Positions 1 to 12,500 are shown, counted from the first letter of the stretch. The stretch: 64,000 nt of DNA from Temnothorax longispinosus (GCF_030848805.1 NC_092369.1:13615199-13679198); one strand, 5' to 3'. Notes: generated by a model not told the origin, from the letters alone. Made by a program: numbers and translations.

Positions 1-73
1 TTATGTTATGCATTGTCTATTGCATTTTTAATATATATATGCGTATATATAAACTGATTTTGTGAAAATTTAG

Positions 74-1551
74 CTATTAGATAAGCTGGAGAGCAAAATG
101 AAGGGAACATGCGTGGAAGGTACAGTGCCAAAATTGTTTGAGGGAAAAATGGTCTCTTTTATCAAGTGTAAAAATATAGACTACAAATCCACAAGAGTTG
201 AAACATTTTACGACATACAGTTAAATATAAAAGGCAAGAAGAACAGTAAGTATCAAGATTGATGATCGTCATGTTTTTATCTATGACATTTGAGTAGGAG
301 GGAACTAATAGATTTTTTTTGTATTTCAGTTTACGAGTCTTTTAGCGATTATGTGAGTACGGAAAGTCTCGATGGCGATAATAAATACGATGCGGGAGAG
401 CATGGATTACAAGAAGCGGAAAAAGGCGTCATCTTTTCGTCCTTTCCACCCGTTTTACATCTACATCTAATGCGTTTTCAGTATGACCCAGTTACAGACT
501 GTTCAGTCAAATTTAATGACAGGTAAAGAACTGAAATCTATTAATTTGCTTATTTCACGATAATCATAATATAATTGTTTTATTTACGGCAAAAAAGTAT
601 AAATTTCTATAAAGATAAAAATATAATTTTATTTTTTAACATATAAGTAATTGTACAAATTTATTTTTAAAGGTTCGAGTTTTATGAAAAAATTAGTCTC
701 GGCAAATACTTGCAAAACAAAGAAGCAACAAGTGCGGATTACACATTACATGCTGTTCTGGTTCATAGTGGCGATAACCATGGAGGACATTATGTTGTAT
801 TTATTAATCCCGCTGGCGATGGCAAGGTAAGTAAAAGATTTGATGTTAATATTTAATGTTAATATCGTATGAATTAAGTATATATTAATTCATAAATCTT
901 TTACATTCTCGATATATGTGATCTCTTTACTACGGATATAAATTATCGCAAATCTGTCTTTACATTATAACCGAACTAAATTGATTTGTCCTCAGTATAT
1001 TTTTTGCATTTATTTTTATATGTATTCATACTTGTAGTAAAGTTCAGAAAGACTGAGTTCAAAAAGGAATATAATTTAAATTATGCAGAATAATATAGTA
1101 TTTTCTTTGTACATTTCAATAAAAATTTATGATTCAACTTTAAAGTACTATGTTGCAACATCTTCTTGAAACGTTTTGATCTGTTCTGTGGCAGTGGTGT
1201 AAGTTCGACGACGATGTTGTCTCACGATGTACAAAGCAGGAAGCTATCGAACACAACTACGGTGGTCAAGACGAGGACATGTCTATGGCTGTGAAACATT
1301 GCACTAACGCTTATATGTTGGTTTACATAAGAAATTCAGAGCTGGAAAACGTCTTGCAAGAGGTCAAGGAAGAGGATATACCTCAAGAGGTCAGAAACGT
1401 CCTTCAAAGAGAACTTTCCCAGGAGTTGAGCGACCTTGAACGTGACAAAGACGCGACTGACTCAATTAAAGACTCTCATACAGAGACGGCGACTCTTCGT
1501 CCGTGCACTCAAAATCCTCGAAATCCAAATCTCTATATTCATGATTTTTAA
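74..1551 (+). CDS. Usp7: USP7-like ubiquitin carboxyl-terminal hydrolase, 3' exons, C-terminally short
   Basis: Four in-phase exons are seen: 74-245, 330-522, 673-826 and 1195-1551, each with AG/GT borders; the 5' part lies before the window. The translation follows the USP7 catalytic domain closely: MKGTCVEGTVPKLFEGKM, then SLDGDNKYDAGEHGLQEAEK, then HSGDNHGGHYVV with the catalytic His, then WCKFDDDVVSRC with the catalytic Asp, then HCTNAYMLVYIRNSELENVL. USP7 removes ubiquitin from nuclear targets such as p53/MDM2 and histone regulators in animals. The usual protein runs on for about 500 more residues of ubiquitin-like (HUBL) domains. Here the reading frame stops at 1549-1551, about 75 residues after the conserved block, with a low-complexity tail unrelated to USP7. 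It may be a truncated paralogue, an alternative 3' end, or a gene whose next exons lie beyond the gap. The family call is firm; the 3' end is not. Confidence 0.9.
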
Positions 1552-2085
1552 CCGATAAACGCTGACGGAGAAATAGGTGTAAGGAATTTGTAAATTGCTT
1601 ACGTTGCTTCTCGATCAAACTCTTCCCGAAGTTTCGATGTTATATTGAGCTACTACGAGCTTGTTCATAGCATAGAATTGTCAGGTTCGCACATCACACA
1701 CATTGTAATTATATATACATAATGAGAAAAAAGTCGAGGCGATTTTCGGTCCTCGTTGCGATATTTTGGCTACCACACATTGATAGTTTAATTTTTGAGA
1801 TTGTATATGTGTGTACAAATTAGAAAGTTTATTTAATGAAAATATTCGTTTTCGAGCAGTTGTTACTAACTTTGTTTTGAGTTTTCTTAACAGAGATTTT
1901 ACATTGATATCAGCTTTAAGCTGCTATACCGGTAAATGTTAACATTATATAAGTCATATACATTTCTAAGTACAATGTTGGATTCAGAATAGTATAATAC
2001 TTGTGTAATACTTTGGTACAAAGTATTTAGACGCTCATTATCAGATTTTATTTTTTGGTGTAATCGAATATGCTTCGAAGTAAAG
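1552..2085. other. AT-rich 3' flank of the USP7-like gene, no gene seen
   Basis: No open frame of note, no RNA gene and no repeat that I recognise. It is probably 3' UTR and spacer running into the assembly gap. No clear AATAAA was found. Confidence 0.6.
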
Positions 2086-2585
2086 NNNNNNNNNNNNNNN
2101 NNNNNNNNNNNNNNNNNNNNNNNNNNNNNNNNNNNNNNNNNNNNNNNNNNNNNNNNNNNNNNNNNNNNNNNNNNNNNNNNNNNNNNNNNNNNNNNNNNNN
2201 NNNNNNNNNNNNNNNNNNNNNNNNNNNNNNNNNNNNNNNNNNNNNNNNNNNNNNNNNNNNNNNNNNNNNNNNNNNNNNNNNNNNNNNNNNNNNNNNNNNN
2301 NNNNNNNNNNNNNNNNNNNNNNNNNNNNNNNNNNNNNNNNNNNNNNNNNNNNNNNNNNNNNNNNNNNNNNNNNNNNNNNNNNNNNNNNNNNNNNNNNNNN
2401 NNNNNNNNNNNNNNNNNNNNNNNNNNNNNNNNNNNNNNNNNNNNNNNNNNNNNNNNNNNNNNNNNNNNNNNNNNNNNNNNNNNNNNNNNNNNNNNNNNNN
2501 NNNNNNNNNNNNNNNNNNNNNNNNNNNNNNNNNNNNNNNNNNNNNNNNNNNNNNNNNNNNNNNNNNNNNNNNNNNNNNNNNNNNN
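2086..2585. other. assembly gap (500 N)
   Basis: Exactly 500 unknown bases. The 3' end of the P element at 2586-6260, including its last transposase exon and one terminal repeat, should lie here. Confidence 0.99.
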
Positions 2586-2673
2586 GTACTGCTCGTTGAT
2601 TCCTCACTAAGAAAAACAAAAATGTTTATTATGAGTAATTACATTATTGCTTTGGTAAAAAAAGTATTAATAC

Positions 2674-5600
2674 CTTCTCCACTTTCTTCTTGTATATCAT
2701 GTTCTTCTGTTTCTTCCCTTCTTTGAGTCATCGAATTATCTTTTACTATTGAAGTATCCATGAATATTTCGTCTTCGAAAATATTTTCATCTTCCCACAG
2801 ACAATTTAAAGAAGATTCAGCAGTGTTATTGGAACGTACGTCTTCAACGTCGACAAGCATTGAAGAGCTGCAATCCTCTTCGTTATAAACTCCTGACGAA
2901 AGTACATGCCCTGAGTGCTTCCCTAATATGTACCATTTTAAACGATTTCGTATCTCCACGGGCGTCGGATGATCATATCCTGCGCCCATGGACCTCAAAT
3001 ATGAGAAAAAATTTTCTATTATATCTTGATTTAATCGCCTGGTAAGTATGTATTCTATCTGGAACGCTTCGGTCGAATACTTATTTTTAATATATGTAAA
3101 CATTTCTTGTAAGGATTTATTGCATACTAAGATTCCTTTCTGAAATTGCAACAGAGTTGTCTTTTGTCCAACTCGCATTTCTTCGATAAATGTATTCATT
3201 TTAGTAATTGTTTGATTTTGCTCCTCTAAATTTATTCCGTAAGCGTGTAACCCACGGTGATGGCCATATTTCAATGAGCTATTGAATACGTCGAACCAAT
3301 CATTAAACAATTTCAGAACATCTGCGGTATGTTTCCAGTTGACGGAGTGTATAAGATTATTACTCCCACACCATCAAACAGCCAATGCATTTGTATTAGA
3401 TAATGTTTGAGCTGCCAATTTCACATTTTGACGTTTCGTCCCTTTTGCATCGAGGTGTGTTCTACTCAATTTATGAGCAATTTTTAAATCATTTGCATTC
3501 AGTTTTACTAATTCTTCCAAGCATCTTTTATCCACAATATTGCCTTCAACGCAAAAACCAGAATCAAATAAATTGTTTCTCGCTAACTTTAATAGATGAG
3601 GTACGTCTGCATAAAAGTATATTTTCAAAGACTTGTCGACAGGATGTGTAATAAAACACTGCTTCTCTGTAATTATTACGTTGCTTTTATTGCAATGACT
3701 ATTAGTATTGATACCAATGTTTAAATCTCTCCATAACTTCATATTTGTCGGGCCCATATCACATGTAATGGCCACGACAATGTAACCAGCTTGATACAGA
3801 TGTTGCAGTACAGTAAATAGAATTTCGCGTGACATTGGCTGATCGTACATGTAATACACTGGTTGCTTCCACTTTTTGAACAATCCTCGGGCCATTACAA
3901 ATTGGCATGTCTTGTGTGGACCATAGATTCGTTGTTCTCTTCTTTCTAAGTCCAACTTATTAGATATGTATATTTCATCAAAAGTTATGACTGTTAACTT
4001 TTCCGCTGTGGAAAGACTATTTCCTTTATCAATCATTATTTTGAGGACATCTGTTAAAATTCCAGGTGCTATGTTGAAAGATGCAACCCAATTGCGCAAT
4101 GTTGATACACAAGGTAATGGAACCTGTTTTACATTTCTGAGATATGTGTAAGCTTTCGGGCTCAATGATCGCAAACCAATAGCTGATATTATATCTTCCG
4201 ATGACCATTTAACACGGACGTTATGCGATGACATTAAACTTTTTATTTGTCCTGGCGTAAATATTTTTCGCAAAGCATTGACAGCAATATCTTCAGCTTT
4301 CTCTTGTATATTTCTTTCCATTTTTGTAATGATAGGATCATTTTGCGTTGTATTTGTTTGTAATTCTTTTACTTGTATGTTTAGCTGCTGATTTATTTTC
4401 GTTAATTCTTTATTTTCGTTAAGAAGTTCCTTATTTCTTTTTTCGGAATCCATTAGAAGTTCCAATAACGTATTTGTGACAACAGTTTCGTCATTACCAA
4501 CTTCTTGGTTTCTAAAAAACGAAATAGTATATTATTGTCATTACAATAGTACACAAATATTGATACTAAATAAGCATAACTTAAACGCATACATACATGT
4601 TTCGTTTTATTGCATAATTGTGGCCTTTCTTTTTGTCTTGCACATTTATTTTACAAGCTTTCTCTTCCCTTTTTCCTTTTTCTTCTGTTTTATTTCTTTC
4701 AAAAGTCTCTTGTACTTTTATTTCATTTGGAATACATGTTGGACTAACTACTTCTTCTTCTCTTTCTTCTTCTTCTTCTCTTTCACTTGTTTCACGAGAT
4801 TCTTTTTCTTTTCTTTCATTACATTTCAGAAGATCGGAGTATGTTGGTATTCTGAAGCTTTGTCTGTAAATAAATAATATAAGTTTAAATATTTTTTATG
4901 TACACACAGTAATAAGCATGTATACAGGGTGTATTTTAGAAATAGGTGGTCAAACTCTAAGAGCACATTCTATTCATCGTAAGAATGAAAAAAGATCATA
5001 TAAATATAGGTTCAAAGGCCCGAATCTAGAAAAATATTGCATACGATTATTTCATGAATGTTACTCGAAAATTCATAAAATATCGTAAGTATGAAAAGTA
5101 AGTACGTAAGGTAAGGTAATTATAAAAGGTAAGTATGTAAGATAAGTATGAAAGGTAAATATGCAAGGTAAGTATAAAAGGTAAGTATGCAAGGTAAGTA
5201 TGCAAAGTAAGTATAAAAGGTAAGTATGCAAGGTAAAGTATGAAAAATAAATATGTAAGATAAGGTAAGTATGAAAGGTAAGTATGCAAGGTAAATATGA
5301 AAAGTAACAATGTTACAATATTTACAAAAATTTGTAAATACATATTTATAAAAAGAAAGGAAAACTCACAATACTTTAATTCTCTTGCTTGTGATTGTTA
5401 TATCACTGTTGGACATTTTTCTTTTTCTCGTTTTTTCCAAAGTTAACATTTTTGTAGGAATGGAACCTACTTTTAACCGCCGCAGTTGTTTTGGTGGTGC
5501 TTTTATTGAGTCTGTCCATTTTGTTATAAAACAATCGTCATCAAAATGAAGACTGCATATTCTTGCTACAATAATACAAATGAAATAAAAAATATCTAAT

Positions 5601-5761
5601 ACTGATATAATAATTTATAATATTATACTATAGGTCATTTTGTTATATTTTACTATATAAAAAATATATATATCAACTTACCAGAATCAATTTTTATACT
5701 CTCTTCGCTCCTTTGACAAGCATTTACCCATGCCTGACGAATGTTTTCTTCGTTTGGGAAT
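2674..5761 (-). pseudogene. THAP9/P-element transposase, disrupted copy
   Basis: The exons that can be traced on the minus strand are 5682-5761 (mid THAP, FPNEENIRQAWVNACQ), 5370-5565 (THAP C-half, ICSLHFDDDCF then LKVGSIPT), 4597-4863 (acidic linker) and 2674-4511 (catalytic exon). Phases at the last two junctions match the intact copy at 25771-30131. The first THAP exon with the CxxxxC pair was not found, and the last exon lies in the gap. The catalytic exon carries TFDEIYI, CDMGPTN and QDIIENFFSYL, the three acidic motifs of the P/THAP9 RNase H-like fold. One in-frame TGA at 3374-3376, inside a conserved stretch, splits the protein; the frame is open on both sides. The copy is therefore inactive, with few lesions in the catalytic exon. 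Confidence 0.85.
5080..5322 (+). repeat. degenerate tandem array of GGTAAGTAT-like units
   Basis: The region consists of 9-14-base units such as AAAGGTAAGTATGC. At least seven contain perfect GGTAAGTAT and many others differ by one base (GATAAGTAT, GGTAAATAT, AGTAAGTAT). On the plus strand the unit equals the consensus 5' splice site. It lies in an intron of the decayed P transposase, antisense to it. Confidence 0.8.
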
Positions 5762-6058
5762 CTATAATTATAGTGTAATAAGATAGTGCATAAAATAGTA
5801 CATGAATAATATAATATGTAATAGAATAATATTAATTAACGTAGATAATCATTTATTATTATCATTTTTTACTTATAACACAAGTTTTTATTAGCTCCCA
5901 AGTTTCTTGTATTTTACTCTTCCACATATTAATTTATTTGTATTTGTATTAACTGTATTACATATTTTCATTAATATCGTGTTTGAATTTCACGCCAATT
6001 TCGGGGCTAATTTCTTATTGGCTCTTCTTGTATTCAGCCGCCATTATGCGCAATGTAA

Positions 6059-6236
6059 AGCCCCGGACACACAAATCGACGGAAGACGTAAGACGTAAAT
6101 CGTAAGGAAATCCACTAATCAGAGTCGACTATTCCCCTCTTCTTCCCTCTTAAAGAGGGGAATAGTCGACTCTGATTGGTGGATTTTCTTACGCTTACGT
6201 TTTACGTCCTTACGGCATTTTATGTGTGAAGGCCTT
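6059..6236. mobile_element. palindromic MITE (AGCCCCGGACACAC / AAGGCCTTCACAC ends)
   Basis: The sequence folds back on itself: the left arm reads AGCCCCGGACACACAAATCG and the right arm, reversed, AAGGCCTTCACACATAAAAT, with a shared inner stem CCACTAATCAGAGTCGAC / GTCGACTCTGATTGGTGG. It is flanked by TAA/TTA. Relatives lie at 22228-22403 and 57455-57631. It has no coding capacity. Confidence 0.8.
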
Positions 6237-6297
6237 TACACCTAGTATTCTTCCATCATGGCTACAACCACGTGAACCACGATAACACATTCGGTAA

Positions 6298-7440
6298 AGC
6301 CCCTTGCACAATGCCAGGCAACAGGCAATAAGAACAGGGAATAGAAATCAGAAATCATGTATAAATGCAGAATAAACAGTGACACAGGCAATAGACACAG
6401 AGGGTGTTTCCGACAAGTAGTCGGATTCCTAATCGGCTCGAGCAGTGGTACTCAATCAGTTCATTTCGAAAAATCCCCTAGACTAATCTTTGCTGTCTCA
6501 GCACTCGGATTACGGATTACTGCGTTGCGTTGTGAGGAGCAAGTCGCAATTGTTCTCTCTGAAAGTTGAGTTCGTTGATTTTAATCAAAGCAAAGAAATA
6601 GGTACGTATTATTGTTCTAATGATTAACACTTTATTTTCTTTGAAATATACATTAAATAATAGAAGTATATGTACATACACGTTTCACTGACAAAAATCC
6701 CGAAAAACGAATTGTTAACCTCACTAACCTCTAACTTCACTTAACCTCACTACATTGATTGTTAATATGTAATTTAATTAAAGCAATATTTTTTTTAAGC
6801 AGCTTGAAGACTTACAAGTCTTTTGAAATGGATGCGAGTGAGGACAGATCCATTGTGAGCAGGACTTTTTGGTAGGTATATTATAAAATTGAAAAATTTT
6901 TTTGTGTCTGGGAAGGTTTATTAAATATATATTTTTTGCTGTTATATATTATATTGTACACATGTTTAGAATTAAAGGAACATATATTATTATATTATTT
7001 CAATAAATATATTTTTTTTACAGAAAACTGTAAATGTTAGCTGGCTGTTGACAGACATCAACGTCTGTATCGAGACAAGTTAACGCATTCACTGTAAATA
7101 TTGTTCATCATCACTTGGATGTATCAAAAACCTGCAAGTGAGGACAGATCCATTGAGCAGGACATTTTTGGTAGGTATATTATAAAATTGAAAAATTTTC
7201 GTGCTAGGAAGGTTAATTAAATATATATATTTTTTTGCTATTATGTTATTGTATGTACACATGTTTAGAATGAGGAACATATATTATTATATTATTTCAA
7301 TAAATATATTCCTTTACAGAAAACTAGATTTTAGCGGGCTGTTGACAGACATCGACAATTAAAGTCTGTATCGAGACAATTAAGTTAACGCATTCACTGT
7401 AAAATATCTACTTCAAGGTTGAAGGTTGAAGGTTGAAGAC
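6298..7440 (+). repeat. left long inverted repeat of the Harbinger element
   Basis: The sequence from 6298 to about 7425 recurs in reverse complement at 21095-22551 apart from two MITE insertions. It includes the block around 6430-6610 (CGGCTCGAGCAGTGG and onward) and a tandemly repeated module of about 300 bp near 6820, 7124 and 7450. Each module contains GAGGACAGATCCATTG followed by a GTAGGTATATT splice donor. Confidence 0.85.
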
Positions 7441-7456
7441 TTACAAATTATTTAAA

Positions 7457-7551
7457 ATGGATGCAAGTGAAGACAGATCCATTGAGCAGGACACTTTTGG
7501 TAGGTATATTATAAAATTGAAAAATTTTTTCGTGCTGGGAAGGTTAATTAA

Positions 7552-7585
<34 letters not shown>

Positions 7586-8225
7586 CTTTTAGTTATTGTC
7601 GACATGTTTGGAATGAGAAACATATTATATTATTTCAATAACCATATTTTTTACAGAAAACTCGAGATTTCAGTGGACTGCAGAAACCACTAAATTGTTA
7701 ATACAAGAAGTTAGAGACAATATATCTATAATAAATAAAAAGAATTATATGCAGAAGAAAGTGTGGAAGTGCATAGCCAGCAGTTTCCATAGAAGAGGGT
7801 ACAACATCACTGACGAACAATGTTCTACAAAATGGAAGAATTTAAAACAGAAATATAGGCATGTACGAGACATGAATAATGAAACTGGACGAGCTCGAGA
7901 AACTTGGGAATATTTCGACATAATTGATGAATTCTTGAATACTAGGCCCGAAGTATCGCCTCTATCAATTGCTTCCAGTTCACAAGGATTTAGAATGAGA
8001 AGTCCTCATACAGACAACATGCAATGCAACGATGAAAATGATTCTGCAGTTCCAAATACTTCTTACGGCGTCACACGTAATGTGAGGAGACGTGAAAAAC
8101 ACACTGGATCCACATTGACGGAAAAATTGTATAAACAAAGAGAAGCACATCATAAGAAGAATTTAGAAATGCAAGAGAGATTCTTGACATTATTGGAAAA
8201 ATACGTGCAAAAAGATAATGAATAG
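7457..8225 (+). CDS. Myb/SANT-like DNA-binding protein of the Harbinger element
   Basis: Two exons, 7457-7499 and 7657-8225 (donor GTAGGT, acceptor TTTTTTACAG), give 203 aa in frame. Residues about 20-105 form a Myb/SANT (MADF-like) domain: FQWTAETTKLLIQEVRDN, then WKCIASSFHRRGY, then CSTKWKNLKQKYRHVRD and WEYFDIIDEFL. The C-terminus is a charged helix (HHKKNLEMQERFLTLLEKY) likely to mediate self-association. In PIF/Harbinger transposons such a protein partners the transposase, binds the element ends and brings the transposase into the nucleus. The reading frame is intact. Exon 1 lies in the youngest of three tandem copies of a 300-bp module; the earlier copies carry the same start region but no following coding exon. 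A short GT microsatellite (7553-7583) sits in the intron. Confidence 0.85.
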
Positions 8226-9899
8226 TAAGGGAGGACAGAGAGAGGGATAAAGGGGGGGGGGAGAGAGCGTCGTACGCGCTGCGAGCAGGAGTGTGTACGT
8301 GAGACTTAAGGGTATACGCAGTGTTATCTATTACGTAAAAATCGCCTTAGTGTTGTATTGTCGAATGTACCGATGCTTAAAGCTACTGAGTAAAGCTACA
8401 GTATATGTATTCGTTGCTCGTTTCGTTCGTCGTTATTAAAGAAGATGCTAGTGATTGTGCTATAATTTAGTTTCACTCACGAGAAGGTGTTTTCACAAAG
8501 ATCGAGCAAAGACAGTTTAAAACCAATTAACTCTTTCCATGGTTAATGCGTAAATTATCAATCTGATGAGCGTTTTAATATGTGGAGAAATGACCATGTT
8601 TGGATAAATGAGAAGAGATTAATAACACGCGTATTACGAAAAGATAGTTTTTAGGAGTGCGATGAGATAACAGGGTGAAAGTATAATAAAATTCAGGGGT
8701 ATCTTAGCGAGAGACGTGCTTTAGCACAAAGCAGGAAAGAGGAAGAGAGTAAGGGAGACAGAGTCGTTCTTCGTAGTGCACGCGTCTCGAGTCATGTGAA
8801 TACAAAAGTGATTTTGGGCTGGCTAACGAAAGTCGGAGAGATCTGCGAGAAACGCGATATTTCTTTTGTGATACGTTAATAGCTGTAGTTAAGCCACACA
8901 ATACACGAGATATTAGTCCCACTTCGCTTCAGCCTAAAATTGCTTCTCGAGTTACAAGATAATTCGTAAGAAAAGCGTACGGCGCCGTTGGAGGACACCG
9001 CAAATATTGTTGGTAATAAAAAAAAGGGATGTGCATTCCATGCACTCATCCTCATTGTTTCTTTCCAAGGAAGAAGACAAAGGACTGTTTTAAAAACAAT
9101 AAATTCATGCCGTTATTCGAATAAGAGTTTTAAGTATTAACGAATCCTTTTCTCATCCGTCGTGAGAAAAATGACATCTCGAAAGAAGAAATTTATCGGA
9201 GATTAGGCTATGATCTGATTAATGAAAGAGAGAATTGCGTCCAGTCTGATGCGTTTCGTATAACTTAGCGTTACTCGTCGATATCGATGCGGGACGGTAA
9301 TTCGCGACTTCGAAAATCACGATCATGCAATCAACGATCAGCAAGTTACAATATAATTTAGCCTGTAAGATTATACAAGCGTTTCCGAGGAGTTGCGTAG
9401 CGCATTCTGATATTCTTAGACCAATATTTCCTTTATACTCGCGATAGACGACTCAATAATGTACTTCTCCAATCGGTACTATTACTCTCCTTATTTTCTT
9501 TTTTTTTCTAGCTCTCAGATTGTCGTCAGACTATACTCAATCATTTCGTTTCTCTGGACGATCTATACGCGAGTGCAGTCATTTGTGATCTCCTCTATTG
9601 TAGGACTCAAAATAAGATAAAGAAAAATATTCTGATATATAAAAAACTTAAGACATGTGATATTATTAAGCTTAATATTTATTTTTGTTAAACATTTTAC
9701 ACATGTAATACATTTTTTTTCTATTTTTAATATCTTAGAGATGGGTAGATTGATAGAGAGGTAGAGACTGATGTGTCAATTTTAAATGTAAGATTAAAAA
9801 GAAATTTTTATTTATTTACAATAAGTACTTATTTGATTTATATTATATTGATTTATACGAAAGAAATTTTATGTGTGTTATAAAATGTATTAAATATAA
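8226..9899. other. non-coding interior of the Harbinger element
   Basis: This stretch lies between the stop of the Myb/SANT gene and the stop of the oppositely oriented transposase. It has a G-run near 8251-8261 and mixed composition, and no open frame with family features. It is probably the two 3' UTRs plus an unrecognised insertion; I see no terminal repeats. Confidence 0.5.
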
Positions 9900-11062
9900 T
9901 TAAAGTAATTGCGCAATAATTTCTCTTTTTTCCTCGGCTTCTATAAATTCATCATTATTATTATTGTATTCATTATCCTCGACAATATCAAATGGTTCAT
10001 CCTCATTCTCAATACAAATATTATGCAAGGCACAACACGCAAGTACCAATAATGGTATCATTTCTGTGTTGTACATATATACTGTGACGTGACAAGTCGC
10101 GTCTCCTTCCCGGACGGGCTCGGCCGAGGGGAATTCGGGGATGCCTCCTCGTTAGAGCGAGAGGGGGGGGCGGTTGCGTATATTAATTGGTCTAATTAGA
10201 TATTAAGTTTTAAGGGATTGCCGGTGGTGACCGGACTTCATCTGTAACGGCCGGGGGCCGCAACGAGGAAGGGCAGAAGATTACGGAGACGGCCAGGGGA
10301 CATGGCGAGAAGTCGGGTCGCCCGGACCTCCCCGCAAGTGCGTGAGCGTCGCCGGCCGGAATACACTCCGCACTCGGTCGCAACCACGGCAGTATAACGA
10401 TCTGGAAGACCCCGGGTCACCCCCGATTGAAATGCCAGTCGGACGAGGGTGCCGAGGAGCGGCCCAGGGAAAGGAACAGCCCTGGGGCCGTCACCCCGAG
10501 GGGATGCCGGTGGACGGGGCCGAGGCCCGGCCAGCCTGACCCCGAACGCCGACTCGATCATCGCGGCCCGGACAGCCGGTTGAATCGAAGAGCCCGCGCC
10601 GAATCGGAGGTGATTGCAGCGGCGCCGCCGGAAAGGGAGGCGCGCGAGAAGCTGAGGCGCCGACGAGAGCGCCCTGGAGTTGGAGTGGCGCCCCCGGAAG
10701 GAGCGGCGCACGTGCGGCCTAGGCGCAGGAAGCGCTAGGATCGGCAATCCGGTCGAGCGACGCGCACAGCGCAGGCGCGGGGAACCGGCGCGATCCCGGC
10801 AGGCTATCGTTTCCGACACTGTCGTGCCGGCTAGCGAGCCTAGAGGATCTCCCGGATTTCGAGCTGCCCGGACTACCGGACAGTGATGTGAATCCGGCCC
10901 GGTTTTTCGCGCATGCGCCCCCCTCCACTGCGCACACAGAGTGACGCTCGGTCTATCGGTGTGTCGCCAGCGCTCGGCAGTGCCGAGCGAGAGGGAGAAT
11001 ATTACTCCCTCCTTGTCGCTCTCACTTAGCTCGCGCGATCGACGATGTTATTACGCTGGAAA

Positions 11063-12500
11063 TAGGGATGGGCAATACAAGAGAAATATCGATATTTCGT
11101 ATCGATACGTATCATAAATAAGAATATCGATACACTAAAAATATCGGGCGAAAAATATCGATATTTAACAGTATCGATACTGTCGATACCTCTATTATTA
11201 GTTATATTTTAATTTAATTTTGAGAACACACAAAGCAGCCCGCTAATCCGTCGTCATTGTTAAGTTTGTTTTCTTCGATTAGTTATTTACCTATGTGTTA
11301 TAATGATAAAAAAAGTTACAGAAATACACTATTAATATACACTAATTATCTTAAATATAAAGTCACAGTATTGCAAACGGCATGGAGATCAAGTTATTGT
11401 TTGAAAAGGAGAAATCAATTATGACAGATACATATGCGACAAGTAGTTTTATGCTAATTGTAATAAATTTGGATACAAAATTCACGCAAACAGAGAACAA
11501 AAGAAGGTACATGTTCCTGTAAATGATTAAATAGAAAGTTGACAAATTGACAATGTACAGTCGCGGTCAGAGTAGTTGCAACACTTTTCTTTTAACTCTA
11601 CTATCTTATTACAGATTTCTCACGGCACATAATACTTATGGCAGCCATTCACGTGCCGCGCAAAATTTGCGCCAACCCGTGCTAGACACGTAATTGGTAA
11701 CCAATCACAACTATCACATGCCAAGTAGCTGCTGCGTGCGCAATTGACGGTATACACTCACGATCAGCAGTGCGATTCTGTAACTCGTTATGCGTCGTTA
11801 TGTGCTCATAACGACAGTTGCGCAGCTTTTTTCTTATATAGTATACCTGCGCAACTGTCGTTATAAACACATAACGACAGCATAACGAGTTACAGAATCG
11901 CACTGCCGTACCCCGATTCTGTAACTCGTTATGCTGTCGTTATGTGTTTATAACGACAGTTGCGCAGGTATACTATATAAGAAAAAAGCTGCGCAACTGT
12001 CGTTATGAGCACATAACGACGCATAACGAGTTACAGAATCGCACTGCAGGGGCCGTATTCTGTTCCGCTAAAATCCGCTTACCGACAATTGTCGGTGTCG
12101 TTGCGCAGCTTTTACACGATATGAAAAACCTGCGCAACGACACTTATCGAACCGACAGTTGTCGGTAGGCAGGAATGGAATACGGGCCCTGCAGTGCGAT
12201 TCTGTAACTCGTTATGCTGTCGTTATGTGTTTATAACGACAGTTGCGCAGGTATACTATATAAGAAAAAAGCTGCGCAACTGTCGTTATGAGCACATAAC
12301 GACGCATAACGAGTTACAGAATCGCACTGCAGGCGAGGAAGATATATCCGTCGAATTATGGACTGTATCGAAAGTTCGATATTCATGTTCGAATATCGAT
12401 ACAGGCTAATATCGGAATGTAAAATATCGATACAAAATATCGATATTACAGCCCAAAAGTATCGATATTCAAAATATCGATACAGTATCGCCCATCCCTA
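11063..12500. mobile_element. non-autonomous hAT-like element with exact 8-bp target duplication
   Basis: The ends are TAGGGATGGGC and, reversed, TAGGGATGGGC. The identical octamer GCTGGAAA flanks them at 11055-11062 and 12501-12508. Both subterminal regions are packed with ATATCGAT / TATCGATA motifs. There is no transposase. It has itself been invaded by the hairpin MITE cluster at 11769-12331. Confidence 0.9.
11769..12331. repeat. cluster of four hairpin MITEs (types A, A, B, A)
   Basis: Three palindromes begin and end with GCGATTCTGTAACTCGTTAT or its reverse (11769-11905, about 11912-12046, 12192-12331). A fourth (about 12050-12189) has ends GGGCCGTATTCTGTTCC. All share the inner core TTGCGCAG-spacer-CTGCGCAA. 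Short open frames across them are palindrome artefacts. The same types recur at 39149-39568. Confidence 0.85.

Larger units (their letters stand above)
2586..6260 (-). mobile_element. P element copy 1 (decayed), 5' end at 6260, 3' end in the gap
   Basis: Read on the minus strand, the element begins at 6260 with CATGATGGAAGAATACTAGG, followed (after a MITE insertion) by ACATTGCGCATAATGGCGGC. The intact P element at 25511-30447 has the same block in its right terminal region (GCCGCCATTATGCGCAATG at about 30410). The element holds a multi-exon THAP-type transposase gene (2674-5761), and its other end is lost in the gap. The host base pairs after 6260 read GCTACAAC, which is the expected place for an 8-bp target duplication, but the partner copy is not visible. 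A TWA-type hairpin MITE is inserted into its terminal region at about 6059-6236. Confidence 0.8.

Noticed and set aside
10238..10937. Overlapping open frames on both strands in GC-rich DNA
   Set aside because: Arg/Pro/Gly-rich on both strands with no domain; GC-rich sequence lacks stops by composition. They lie in the non-coding LTR-type unit.
11682..12409. Repeated short protein beginning MRFCNSLCCRYVF
   Set aside because: It is read through hairpin MITEs on both strands and recurs only where the MITE recurs.
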